Shown here piece after piece: positions 1 through 8,347 of a stretch of DNA of 34,968 nt. Position 1 is the stretch's first letter. Each line of letters begins with the position of its first letter. The position numbers and the translations under genes were made by a program. The stretch comes from an uncultured Anaerobutyricum sp. (GTDB lineage Bacteria > Bacillota > Clostridia > Lachnospirales > Lachnospiraceae): positions 1 to 34,968 of the forward strand of contig NZ_CAKRCF010000034.1 of assembly GCF_934307085.1 (NCBI RefSeq), written 5' to 3'. Under the pieces are notes generated by a model. That model had not been told where the DNA came from. It did no database searches and was given only the letters and a program-made list of their open reading frames with translations.

Positions 1-750
1 TTATTCCGCAATCTCTACGTTAATATTATGTCTCTTTAAGTTCTCTAATGCATCTTCTGGAATATCAGCATCGGTACAGACAGTATCAATCTCAGAGAAG
101 CTTGTCTGGATTACAACACCTTTCTGGCTGAATTTACTGGAGTCTGCGAGAATAATCATATGATTGGCGGAATCTTCCATGTACTTCATAGTTTCTACTC
201 GCATTAAATCATCACAGGTAAAACCTGCATCTGGAATAAATCCGTCTGTGCCTACAAAGAACTTATCTACATAAAATTCTTTCGCACATTTGCGGACTAG
301 TGGTCCCACCATGCCTTGATATTCCTTCTGGTATTCTCCGCCAAGAAGGATAACCTTACGAATTGGAAGCTCGCGTATACGAATGGCTATGTAGGCAGAG
401 TTTGTTATGATTGTGACATCTTTTTTTAACTTTGCAAGTTGTTCTGCAAGTAAAGCGCAAGTAGAGCCAGATTCAAGCATAACCGTCTCGCCGTTGGAAA
501 CCATCTCGGCAGCCTTTGTAGCAATCTCGAGTTTTTTATCGTAATTTATCGTTAAACGTGTATTAATATCATTGGCATTCTTGATGAGAGCATAACCGTG
601 TTCTCTTGATAAAAGACCTTCATCTTCAAGATGGTCAAGGTCCTTACGGATAGTTACCTGAGAAACATCTAAAAGTTCAGCTAAACGACTCACTTCAATT
701 TTTTGATAAAGATTTACCAATTTAATGAGTTTGGACTGACGTTCTGTCAT
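1..750 (-). CDS. DeoR/GlpR-family transcriptional repressor
   Basis: A 249-residue DNA-binding regulator of sugar metabolism. The N-terminal winged helix-turn-helix (about residues 1-57) carries the family pattern VTIRKDLDHLEDEGLL. The C-terminal DeoR sensor domain (about 75-230) is an isomerase-like fold that normally binds a phosphorylated sugar; TIITNS, LLGGEY and FFVGTDG are visible. Start: a longer frame opens at 807, but the ATG at 750 is preceded by AAAGAGGTG and begins the usual MTERQSKL, so 750 is preferred. The stop lies at 1-3, so the gene is complete. It is transcribed away from the yjiM-like gene, and its targets probably lie off the left edge. A FruR-like role on the fru genes at 24.9 kb is possible but unsupported by position. 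Family call firm; effector unknown. Confidence 0.93.
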   Translation of the reverse strand: MTERQSKLIKLVNLYQKIEVSRLAELLDVSQVTIRKDLDHLEDEGLLSREHGYALIKNANDINTRLTINYDKKLEIATKAAEMVSNGETVMLESGSTCALLAEQLAKLKKDVTIITNSAYIAIRIRELPIRKVILLGGEYQKEYQGMVGPLVRKCAKEFYVDKFFVGTDGFIPDAGFTCDDLMRVETMKYMEDSANHMIILADSSKFSQKGVVIQTSFSEIDTVCTDADIPEDALENLKRHNINVEIAE

Positions 751-1084
751 TTGAAACACCTCTTTCTTTCTAAAAAAAGTATAACATATTACTTGGCAAA
801 ATATCAAGGAAGGAATAGGAAAAAAAGAAATAAATTATGGAGAAATTGTTATAAAAATATCGTTCTTAAATAGGGATTTGTGGGAATACAAACTTCTCTT
901 CAGCGGTATTACCGGATCCAAGAATTACTATTTAACTTATTTGGTGGATTGTAATGTGCTACTGTGCTAGAATATCGTTTGGAAATACTTTTTACTTATA
1001 ATTTGACACCAGACACTCTGTAATAGTATCCTTTTTAATAAGGTAAAAACTAATTACAAATACGTTATGAAAGAGGTATTTATT
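751..1084. other. divergent intergenic region (DeoR gene / yjiM-like gene)
   Basis: This 334-nt AT-rich gap holds the minus-strand promoter at 778-807 and no supported ORF. An 11-nt perfect palindrome, CGGTATTACCG, at 904-914 could be an operator. For the rightward gene, TTGACA at 1003-1008 with TAGTAT at 1024-1029 has a short 15-nt spacer, and TGCTAGAAT near 955-970 resembles an extended -10. Neither rightward promoter is convincing alone. Confidence 0.4.
778..807 (-). promoter_or_regulatory. sigma-A-type promoter for the DeoR-family gene
   Basis: Read on the minus strand, TTGATA (802-807) is followed after 18 nt by TATACT (778-783). The predicted transcript start, near 771, gives a leader of about 20 nt that still contains the AAAGAGGTG ribosome site. 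This also supports the ATG at 750 over the upstream one. Confidence 0.6.
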
Positions 1085-2233
1085 ATGAAGTTAATTAAGG
1101 CGTTACCAGAGATTTTTGAAGATTTTGCGGAGCAAAGAAAGAAATCTTTTTTGACGATGAAAGAGTTAAAGGATAAAGATGTTCCAGTTGTTGGAGCTTA
1201 CTGTACATATTTTCCACAGGAAATAGCGATGGCTATGGGAGCCGTTACTGTGGGTCTTTGTTCCACTTCAGATGAGACGATTCCTGTAGCGGAGAAAGAT
1301 TTACCAAGAAATCTGTGTCCTATGGTAAAGGCAAGTTATGGTTTCGCGGTATCGGATAAATGTCCGTTCTTTTATTTTTCTGACGTAGTAGTTGGAGAGA
1401 CAACCTGTGATGGGAAGAAAAAGATGTATGAACTGATGGGAGAGTTTAAAAATGTGTATGTAATGGAGCTTCCAAACAGTCAGAGTGAAACTGCATTAAA
1501 ACTTTGGAAAGAAGAGATTCTTAAGTTCAAATCCTATCTGGAAAAGACTTTCGGAGTAGAGATTACAGAGGAGAACGTTCGTAAAGCAGTTCATACGATG
1601 AACGAAAACAGAGCAGCGCTTAAAAATCTGTATGAAGTTATGAAAAATGACCCAGTACCGATGAATGGGCAGGAATTATTTAATGTATTATATGGAAGCC
1701 AGTTCCGTTTTGATAAGGAAAAGGTTCCGGAAGAAATTCATGCGCTTCGTGAAAAGATTATGAAGGAGTATGGAGAGGGCGAGAAACAGCCGAAAAAGAA
1801 GAGAATTCTTTTAACAGGATGTCCAAGCAGCGGTGCGCCAATGAAAGTTGTGAAAGCATTGGAAGAAAATGGAGCGGTTGTTGTTGCCTATGAAAACTGT
1901 GGCGGTGCAAAGTCGGTTGACCGTCTTGTAGATGAGTCAGCGGAGGATATTTATCAGGCAATTGCGGAAAGATATCTTCAGATTGGCTGTTCTGTTATGA
2001 CACCAAATAAGAATCGTTATGAACTTCTTGGAAGATTAATAGAAGAATATAAAGTAGACGGTGTTGTGGAAATGACACTGCAGGCCTGCCATACTTACAA
2101 TGTGGAGGCAAAGAGTATTGAAAAGTTTGTAAAAGGAAAAGGTGTTCCGTATATTCATGTGGAGACCGACTATTCACAGGAGGATATCGGACAGCTTAAC
2201 ACGAGAATGGCAGCATTTGTTGAGATGCTGTAA
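1085..2233 (+). CDS. yjiM: YjiM-like double-cubane-cluster anaerobic reductase (2-hydroxyacyl-CoA dehydratase D family)
   Basis: A 382-residue member of the HgdB/FldC/BcrB-like superfamily, closest by pattern to E. coli YjiM. Members of that subgroup are known as double-cubane-cluster proteins: oxygen-sensitive reductases of unsettled physiological substrate that receive electrons from a dedicated ATPase. Cysteines stand at 40, 59, 78, 93 and 108 within YjiM-like blocks (PVVGAYCTYFPQEI, RNLCPMVKASYG, VVVGETTCDGKKKMYE), with CPSSGAP and ETDYS further on. Start: a frame opens at 1067, but the AAAGAGGT inside it is the ribosome site for the ATG at 1085. The gene ends 18 nt before dnaE. The activating ATPase (YjiL/HgdC type) usually found beside it is absent here. 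It could instead be described as a lone 2-hydroxyacyl-CoA dehydratase subunit, but the cysteine pattern favours the YjiM group. Confidence 0.88.
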   Translation: MKLIKALPEIFEDFAEQRKKSFLTMKELKDKDVPVVGAYCTYFPQEIAMAMGAVTVGLCSTSDETIPVAEKDLPRNLCPMVKASYGFAVSDKCPFFYFSDVVVGETTCDGKKKMYELMGEFKNVYVMELPNSQSETALKLWKEEILKFKSYLEKTFGVEITEENVRKAVHTMNENRAALKNLYEVMKNDPVPMNGQELFNVLYGSQFRFDKEKVPEEIHALREKIMKEYGEGEKQPKKKRILLTGCPSSGAPMKVVKALEENGAVVVAYENCGGAKSVDRLVDESAEDIYQAIAERYLQIGCSVMTPNKNRYELLGRLIEEYKVDGVVEMTLQACHTYNVEAKSIEKFVKGKGVPYIHVETDYSQEDIGQLNTRMAAFVEML

Positions 2234-2251
2234 GAGGAGGAAAGAATACCT

Positions 2252-5200
2252 ATGGCATTTACACATTTACATGTGCATACGGAGTACAGTCTACTAGATG
2301 GTTCTAGTAAGATCAAAGAACTTCTGCCGAGGGCAAAAGAGCTTGGAATGGATAGTCTCGCTATTACGGATCACGGAGTTATGTATGGCGTGATTGATTT
2401 TTATAAAAAGGCAAAAGAAGTAGGAATTAAGCCGATTCTTGGTTGTGAGATTTATGTTGCACCAGGGTCAAGATTTGACAGAGAGCAGGGACGAGGAGAG
2501 GACAGATATTATCACCTCGTTCTGCTTGCGGAGAATAATCAGGGGTATAAAAACCTGATGAAGATTGTGACAAGAGGGTTTACAGAAGGATATTATTACA
2601 AACCAAGGGTAGACTATGAAGTGCTCGAAAAATATCATGAGGGAATTATTGCGCTTAGTGCCTGCCTTGCCGGAGAGATTCCGAATAAGATTTTAAAAGA
2701 GGATTTCGACGGGGCAAGAGCGGCAGCCAATAAAATGCGTGATATTTTTGGGGAGAATAACTTTTTCCTTGAGTTGCAGGACCACGGAATTCGTCAACAG
2801 ACACAGGTAAATACCAGTCTGATTCGTCTTTCAAAGGAACTGGGTATTCCGATGGTCGTGACGAATGATGTGCATTACATCAAAGAGGAAGATGCGGTTC
2901 CGCATGACCTGCTTCTTTGTATACAGACTGGAAAAAAGGTTTCCGACCAGGACAGAATGCGCTATGAAGGCGGGCAATATTACCTGAAGTCTGAAGAAGA
3001 GATGCAAAAGGTATTTCCATATGCGAGAGAGGCGATGGACAATACCCATAAGATTGCCGAGCGATGTAATGTGGAAATTGTTTTTGGTGAGCAGAAAGTG
3101 CCGAAGTTTGATGTTCCGGAAGGCTACGATGCATTTTCTTACTTAAAGGAACTTTGTGAGACCGGACTTGTGAAAAGATATGGTGACCCACCGCCACAGG
3201 AACTGCAAGATAGGCTTTCCTATGAGCTTAGTACCATTAAAAACATGGGCTATGTAGATTATTTTCTCATTGTGTGGGATTTCATCCGTTTTGCAAAGAG
3301 CCAGGGAATTGCTGTTGGACCGGGACGAGGGAGTGCGGCGGGAAGTATTGTTTCCTATTGCCTTGAAATTACCAATATCGACCCAATTAGATATCAGCTT
3401 ATTTTTGAGCGTTTCTTAAATCCAGAACGTGTATCCATGCCGGATATTGATATTGACTTCTGTTATGAGAGAAGACAGGAAGTTATTGATTACGTTTATG
3501 AAAAATATGGCAAAGATAAGGTAGTGCAGATTGTAACCTTTGGTACGATGGCGGCGCGTATGGCAGTTCGTGATGTTGGACGTGTTCTTGATATCCCTTA
3601 TGCACAGGTTGATAATGTTGCGAAAATGATTCCGATGGAGCTTGGTATCACGATTGAAAAAGCGCTAAAGTCAAATCCGGAATTAAAGCAGGTATATGAG
3701 AGTGACGAGATTGTAAAGAATCTTGTCGATATGTCGATGCATCTTGAGGGACTGCCAAGACATACATCCATTCATGCCGCGGGTGTCGTAATTGGTTCTA
3801 AACCGTTAGATGAATTTGTTCCGCTGTCAAGGGGAGCAGATAATGTTATCACAACGCAGTTTACGATGACAACCATTGAAGAATTAGGACTTCTGAAAAT
3901 GGACTTCTTAGGACTTCGTACCCTGACGGTAATTCAGGATGCCGCGAGAATGATTGGAAAGAAACTTGGGAAGGCTTTTAGTATTGATACAATTGATTAT
4001 GATGATGCAAAAGTCTATGAGATGATCGGTCAGGGAAAGACGGAAGGTGTGTTCCAGTTAGAAAGTGCTGGAATGAAGTCTTTCATGAAGGAATTAAAGC
4101 CAACGAATCTTGAAGATGTTATCGCCGGAATTTCTCTGTATCGTCCAGGACCAATGGATTTTATTCCAAAGTATATCAAGGGAAAGCAGAATCAGGATTC
4201 GATTCAGTATACCTGTCCGGAACTGGAAGAAATCCTGGCACCGACTTACGGATGTATCGTTTATCAGGAACAGGTTATGCAGATTGTAATGCGCCTTGCC
4301 GGTTACACACTTGGGCGAAGTGACTTAGTGCGTCGTGCGATGTCCAAGAAAAAGGGAGATGTCATGGCGAGGGAGCGACAGAACTTTGTTTACGGTAATG
4401 AGGAAGAAGGCGTAGAAGGCTGTATTAATAGAGGAATACCGGAAGAGACAGCCAATAAGATTTTTGATGAAATGATTGATTTTGCCAAATATGCATTTAA
4501 CAAGTCTCATGCGGCGGCATATGCGGTTGTTTCGTATCAGACAGCATGGCTGCGCTGTTATTATCCGGTAGAATTTATGGCTGCGCTTCTTACTTCTGTA
4601 ATTACCAATCCGAAGAAAATTACAGAGTATATTAATACTTGTCGTGTTATGGGGATTTCAATTCTTCCTCCGGACATCAATGAAGGAGAGGCTGGATTCT
4701 CTGTTGCAGGGGACTCTATTCGATATGGACTTGCCGCGATTAAGAGTCTTGGAAAAAGTGTTATTGATGTAATGACACAGGAAAGAGAAGCAAACGGAAA
4801 ATACAAAGATTTAAAAGATTTTATGGAACGCCTCACATCGAGAGAAATCAATAAAAGAACGATAGAGAATCTTATTAAATCCGGGGCATTGGACAGTTTT
4901 GGTAAAACAAGAAAGCAGCAGATGCTTGTCTATCCGGTTGTACTTGAAGAAGTAAACCGGGAGAAAAAAGAGTCGATGAGCGGTCAGATGTCTCTGTTTG
5001 ATTTCTTTTCCGAAGAAGAGAAAAAAGAATATGAGATGCAGTATCCAGATGTTGGTGAGTATGATGATGCACAGAAACTTGCACTTGAAAAAGAAGTGCT
5101 TGGTATTTATGTAAGCGGTCATCCGCTGGAAAAATATATGAATTCTATCGAGAAGCAGACAACTGCTAAATCGACAGATTTTGAGCCGGATGAGGAAAGT

Positions 5201-5734
5201 GGGCGTGCAATTGTAAGAGACGGGCAGCATTATGTTGTCGGTGGCCTTATCAGTAATGTCACAGCAAAGCTTACAAAAAATAATCAAAATATGGCATTTG
5301 TTACTCTTGAAGATTTATATGGAACGGTGGAAATCATTGTATTCCCGACAATATACCAGAATGTAAAACCATATCTTATCGAAGATAATGGACTTTATGT
5401 GAAGGGACGGGCTTCTGTTTCTGAAGAAAGCGGCAAACTCATTGCAGAATACATTGTACCGATTGACCAGATTCCAAAGGAAGTATGGATTCAGACAGAG
5501 GATATTGCAGAGTTTACAGAAAAACAACAGGATTTATATGAAATTATCAGAAAACATCCTGGAAAAGATGAGATTGTTATTTTTTCCAAAAAAGAAAAAG
5601 CGATAAAAAGACTTCCAGCATACGAAAATATTTCCGCAAAAAATGACGTATTTTCTGAGTTAAAATCACTTTTTGGCGAAAAAAATGTAAAGGTTCGCGA
5701 GAAGAGTATTGAAAAATCTCAAAAAAAGAGATAA
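2252..5734 (+). CDS. dnaE: DNA polymerase III subunit alpha, DnaE type
   Basis: The 1160-residue replicative/repair polymerase of the C family. The N-terminal PHP domain starts at once with FTHLHVHTEYSLLDG. The palm catalytic aspartates lie in MPDIDIDFCYERR (about residues 395-407), with a third in KMDFLGLRTL (about 549). Helix-hairpin-helix and OB-fold regions follow (about 990-1070, with NMAFVTLEDLYGTVEIIVFP). Length matches DnaE (about 1100-1170) rather than PolC, which is longer and carries an inserted exonuclease. In Firmicutes PolC does most leading-strand synthesis and DnaE extends primers on the lagging strand. The ribosome site AGAGGAGG lies about 11 nt before the ATG. A pfkA promoter appears to overlap the dnaE stop. 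Confidence 0.98.
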   Translation: MAFTHLHVHTEYSLLDGSSKIKELLPRAKELGMDSLAITDHGVMYGVIDFYKKAKEVGIKPILGCEIYVAPGSRFDREQGRGEDRYYHLVLLAENNQGYKNLMKIVTRGFTEGYYYKPRVDYEVLEKYHEGIIALSACLAGEIPNKILKEDFDGARAAANKMRDIFGENNFFLELQDHGIRQQTQVNTSLIRLSKELGIPMVVTNDVHYIKEEDAVPHDLLLCIQTGKKVSDQDRMRYEGGQYYLKSEEEMQKVFPYAREAMDNTHKIAERCNVEIVFGEQKVPKFDVPEGYDAFSYLKELCETGLVKRYGDPPPQELQDRLSYELSTIKNMGYVDYFLIVWDFIRFAKSQGIAVGPGRGSAAGSIVSYCLEITNIDPIRYQLIFERFLNPERVSMPDIDIDFCYERRQEVIDYVYEKYGKDKVVQIVTFGTMAARMAVRDVGRVLDIPYAQVDNVAKMIPMELGITIEKALKSNPELKQVYESDEIVKNLVDMSMHLEGLPRHTSIHAAGVVIGSKPLDEFVPLSRGADNVITTQFTMTTIEELGLLKMDFLGLRTLTVIQDAARMIGKKLGKAFSIDTIDYDDAKVYEMIGQGKTEGVFQLESAGMKSFMKELKPTNLEDVIAGISLYRPGPMDFIPKYIKGKQNQDSIQYTCPELEEILAPTYGCIVYQEQVMQIVMRLAGYTLGRSDLVRRAMSKKKGDVMARERQNFVYGNEEEGVEGCINRGIPEETANKIFDEMIDFAKYAFNKSHAAAYAVVSYQTAWLRCYYPVEFMAALLTSVITNPKKITEYINTCRVMGISILPPDINEGEAGFSVAGDSIRYGLAAIKSLGKSVIDVMTQEREANGKYKDLKDFMERLTSREINKRTIENLIKSGALDSFGKTRKQQMLVYPVVLEEVNREKKESMSGQMSLFDFFSEEEKKEYEMQYPDVGEYDDAQKLALEKEVLGIYVSGHPLEKYMNSIEKQTTAKSTDFEPDEESGRAIVRDGQHYVVGGLISNVTAKLTKNNQNMAFVTLEDLYGTVEIIVFPTIYQNVKPYLIEDNGLYVKGRASVSEESGKLIAEYIVPIDQIPKEVWIQTEDIAEFTEKQQDLYEIIRKHPGKDEIVIFSKKEKAIKRLPAYENISAKNDVFSELKSLFGEKNVKVREKSIEKSQKKR

Positions 5735-5737
5735 TAT
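5709..5737 (+). promoter_or_regulatory. candidate promoter for pfkA inside the dnaE 3' end
   Basis: TTGAAA (5709-5714) and TAATAT (5732-5737) are spaced by exactly 17 nt and straddle the dnaE stop codon. This would let pfkA be transcribed independently of dnaE, in keeping with its more uniform, high-expression-style codon use. Confidence 0.45.
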
Positions 5738-5790
5738 ATGTAATCGTTAGGGAGTATACTTAGGGAATTATGAAATGGAGGTAACGTTAG

Positions 5791-6783
5791 ATGAACAAGA
5801 CTAGCGCAGTTCAGACAATTGGAATTTTAACAAGTGGTGGAGATGCCCCAGGCATGAATGCTGCATTAAGAGCAGTAGCCAGAACAGCATGGGCAAAAGG
5901 AATTGACGTAAAAGGAATTTATCGTGGTTATAGCGGACTGTTAAACGATGAGATTTTTGATATGCAGAAAGAATTCACATGTGATATCATTTCTCGTGGT
6001 GGTACAGCTTTATTTACCGCAAGATGTGAAGAATTTAAACAGTTAGAGTACCAGGAAAAGGCAGCAGAGATTTTAAGAAGTCATAATATCGACGGACTTG
6101 TTGTTATCGGTGGTGACGGTTCTTTCCGTGGAGCACAGAAGTTATCCGCACAGGGAATCAATACAGTAGCTCTTCCTGGAACAATCGACTTAGATATTGC
6201 ATGTACAGAGTACACAATCGGTTTCGATACTGCAGTAAATACAGCAATGCAGGCAATTGATAAGATTCGTGATTCATCAACATCTCATGAAAGATGTTCT
6301 ATCATCGAGGTAATGGGAAGAAATGCTGGTTATATCGCATTATGGTGTGGTATTGCTTCCGGTGCTGAAGATATCTTAATCCCAGAACGTTTTGATGGTA
6401 ACAGACCAAAACTTGAAAATGAATTAATTGAAAGCATTCTTGAGAAAAAAGCACTTGGTAAGAAACATCACCTCATCATCAACGCAGAAGGTGTTGGACA
6501 TTCTTACGGAATGGCTAAGAGAATCGAACAGGCAACTGGTGTAGAGACAAGAGCAAGTATCTTAGGTCATATGCAGAGAGGTGGAAACCCAACAGCAAAA
6601 GACAGAGTATATGCTTCTTACATGGGAGCTTTAGCAGTAGACCTGCTTTGCAGTGGTGCTACAAATCGAGTAGTAGGATACCGTAATGGTCAGTATATCG
6701 ACTACGATATCGAAGATGCACTCGGAATGGCTAAAGACGTAGACCAGTATGAGTTTGAAATCGCTCAGATTTTAGGACGATAA
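5791..6783 (+). CDS. pfkA: ATP-dependent 6-phosphofructokinase
   Basis: Phosphorylates fructose-6-phosphate to fructose-1,6-bisphosphate, the committed step of glycolysis. The 330-residue length fits the bacterial PfkA family. LTSGGDAPGMNAALRAV opens the ATP site. GGDGS at 107-111 has glycine at the position that is aspartate in pyrophosphate-dependent enzymes, so ATP is the expected donor. The catalytic loop is PGTIDLDIA (129-137): both aspartates (133, 135) are kept, but the residue between them, asparagine in E. coli PfkA, is leucine. MGRNAGYIALW and the GHMQRGG block complete the substrate site. The start has a good GGAGGT site (AATGGAGGTAACGTTAG). It follows dnaE by 56 nt and ends in front of a very long hairpin. 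Confidence 0.97.
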   Translation: MNKTSAVQTIGILTSGGDAPGMNAALRAVARTAWAKGIDVKGIYRGYSGLLNDEIFDMQKEFTCDIISRGGTALFTARCEEFKQLEYQEKAAEILRSHNIDGLVVIGGDGSFRGAQKLSAQGINTVALPGTIDLDIACTEYTIGFDTAVNTAMQAIDKIRDSSTSHERCSIIEVMGRNAGYIALWCGIASGAEDILIPERFDGNRPKLENELIESILEKKALGKKHHLIINAEGVGHSYGMAKRIEQATGVETRASILGHMQRGGNPTAKDRVYASYMGALAVDLLCSGATNRVVGYRNGQYIDYDIEDALGMAKDVDQYEFEIAQILGR

Positions 6784-6814
6784 TATAAAACCGAGTAGAA
6801 CTTGGTAGACAGAC

Positions 6815-6974
6815 GAAGAACCCCGTATATCCAAGAAAGAATTTTGTTCCGTTGCGTTAAACGTTCCATTCTGCCTGGTAAAACAACTTTGCTCGAAAAC
6901 GAGCTCGCAAGGTTACAGTCAGAATTCCACAACGCAAAGTCACAAAATTTCTTCTTGGATATACGGGGTTCTTC
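6815..6974. repeat. 160-nt imperfect hairpin between convergent pfkA and adh
   Basis: The outer arms 6815-6837 and 6952-6974 are perfect 23-nt inverted repeats. Allowing small mismatches, the arms run to 6847 and 6942. Further pairing inside includes TTGCGTT with AACGCAA, ATTCTG with CAGAAT, and AACTTTGC with GCAAGGTT around a small GCTCG-AAAA-CGAGC tip. A T-rich run follows on the plus strand (from about 6976), so it probably ends pfkA transcription. It is far longer than a normal terminator, which suggests a MITE-like insertion or a structured RNA. No target-site duplication is obvious. Confidence 0.8.
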
Positions 6975-6979
6975 TGTTT

Positions 6980-8080
6980 TTATTTAACTACGATAGATTC
7001 CGCGTAAATCTTCTCGATATCCTCCCTTGTTAATTCAAAAGGACATGTAGCTAATTTTGATGTATTCTCCATCATTCTATCGATGTAGAATGTGATTTCG
7101 TCCTTTGTTAAGCTGACTGTACCGAGGATTTCTTTTAAGTAAGCGGTGAAGTCATCGAGTGTTTTGAATCCTAAGAGGGAAAGGATTTCTTCCACATCTT
7201 CTGGTTTATGTTCTGCGTAAACACGAAGGTAAGCAGCGAGGAAGATTCCGCAGGCTTTTCCGTGTGCAACGCCATTGTGGTAGGTTACGTCATAACTTAA
7301 TGCGTGTGGAATGGAAGTTCCTGTCTGTGCTATTGCCATTCCGGCGATAGTGGAGGTAAGCATAAGTTTTTCTGCAAGTTCTTCGTTTAATTCGTCGTCA
7401 GAACGAAGGAATGGAACAATGTCTCCCCAAAGTTTTAATGCGTAGTTGGCAAACATCTGGTTATAGATATTTGTATGGATACTTACCCGGCTTTCAGCGG
7501 CATGTGCGAGTGCATCGACACAAGTATTGATTAAAAGATTTTTACTTGCGGACAGTAAATATTTACCGTCAATGAGTGCGATATCCGGGAAAATTTTATA
7601 GGAAATACTTTTCTTTGTCTGTGTGTCGTGACGAGTCAGAACGGAAACAGGGGTAACTTCTGAACCAGTACCGCAGGTTGTTGGAACAGCGGCGATGGGA
7701 AGTGTCTTTAAGTCTTTTGCTACATAGAAGCATTCTCCGTTTTCTTCTGGGTTAGCAATTAACAAAGCGATAGCTTTCGATGCGTCTAATGGAGAACCTC
7801 CGCCAATGCCGATAACGAAGTCCGCCTTAAATTTTTTACCGATTTCTGCGGCTTTTACGACAGTTTCGACAGATGGATTTTCTTCGATTTCATTAAAAAT
7901 CTGATATGGAACGGAAGCTTCCTCTAAAACAGAGATAACATCATCAAGAGAACCATTTTTTTTGGAAGAACTGTGTCCAGTAATGACAAAGGCTCTTGTT
8001 CCTAAAGCAAGAAGTTCTTTTTTGTGATTCTGTACACAGTTTTTTTCTGCATAAGTATTTGTAGGATCAAAAAAACGCAT
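6980..8080 (-). CDS. iron-containing alcohol dehydrogenase
   Basis: A 366-residue group III (Fe-dependent) NAD(P)-linked alcohol dehydrogenase, reducing an aldehyde or ketone to the alcohol as part of fermentation. The nucleotide-binding GGGSPLDASKAIA lies at 93-105 and TTCGTGSEVT at 134-143. The four metal ligands of the family are all present: Asp189 and His193 in NTCVDALAHAAE, His259 in SIPHALSYD, and His273 in NGVAHGKACG. The start is supported by GAAAGGAG just upstream on the minus strand. It is transcribed toward pfkA, with the long hairpin between. Relatives include butanol, 1,3-propanediol and lactaldehyde reductases; the true substrate cannot be read from the sequence. Confidence 0.94.
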   Translation of the reverse strand: MRFFDPTNTYAEKNCVQNHKKELLALGTRAFVITGHSSSKKNGSLDDVISVLEEASVPYQIFNEIEENPSVETVVKAAEIGKKFKADFVIGIGGGSPLDASKAIALLIANPEENGECFYVAKDLKTLPIAAVPTTCGTGSEVTPVSVLTRHDTQTKKSISYKIFPDIALIDGKYLLSASKNLLINTCVDALAHAAESRVSIHTNIYNQMFANYALKLWGDIVPFLRSDDELNEELAEKLMLTSTIAGMAIAQTGTSIPHALSYDVTYHNGVAHGKACGIFLAAYLRVYAEHKPEDVEEILSLLGFKTLDDFTAYLKEILGTVSLTKDEITFYIDRMMENTSKLATCPFELTREDIEKIYAESIVVK

Positions 8081-8105
8081 GATAAACTCCTTTCATGGTT
8101 AGACT

Positions 8106-8121
8106 AATCGCAAATGCGATT
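8106..8121. promoter_or_regulatory. 16-nt palindrome upstream of adh, possible operator
   Basis: AATCGC-AAAT-GCGATT is a perfect inverted repeat about 26 nt upstream of the alcohol dehydrogenase start. It does not match the Rex consensus I know (TTGTGAAnnnnTTCACAA-like). It may be a repressor site or a short leader hairpin. Confidence 0.4.
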
Positions 8122-8144
8122 TTAATAGTGAAATAGATGGCTAT

Positions 8145-8174
8145 AGTGTAGCATAGTAGGAAGAAAAATTGCAA
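8145..8174 (-). promoter_or_regulatory. candidate promoter for the iron alcohol dehydrogenase
   Basis: On the minus strand, TTGCAA (8169-8174) and TACACT (8145-8150) are 18 nt apart, giving a leader of about 55 nt before the ATG at 8080. The palindrome at 8106-8121 falls inside that leader. The match to consensus is only moderate. Confidence 0.3.
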
Positions 8175-8212
8175 ATTTCGGAGCTTTTTTCAAGGGTTTT
8201 CTGATTTTCAGC

Positions 8213-8240
8213 TTGCAGTATCTCGCGTTTATGTTAAGAT
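8213..8240 (+). promoter_or_regulatory. candidate promoter for rpe
   Basis: TTGCAG (8213-8218), a 16-nt spacer and TAAGAT (8235-8240) precede rpe by about 108 nt. It is a modest consensus match, but it is the best one between the divergent adh and rpe genes. Confidence 0.35.
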
Positions 8241-8347
8241 ATACTGTGAGACTTTATCTCATTATATAAAAAACAAAATATCGGAGTATAGTAATACTGG
8301 AATCAGAAATATGCAGATGATATTTTTAGAAATTAAGGAGGGTACCG

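Noticed and set aside
4811..5287. 158-residue minus-strand ORF inside dnaE
   Set aside because: Antisense shadow of a firmly identified gene; rich in Phe, Cys and Leu as expected from reversed AT-rich codons, without a start signal.
6802..6987. 61-residue plus-strand ORF after pfkA
   Set aside because: It lies entirely over the 160-nt hairpin, has no ribosome site and no family-like sequence; its openness follows from the palindrome.
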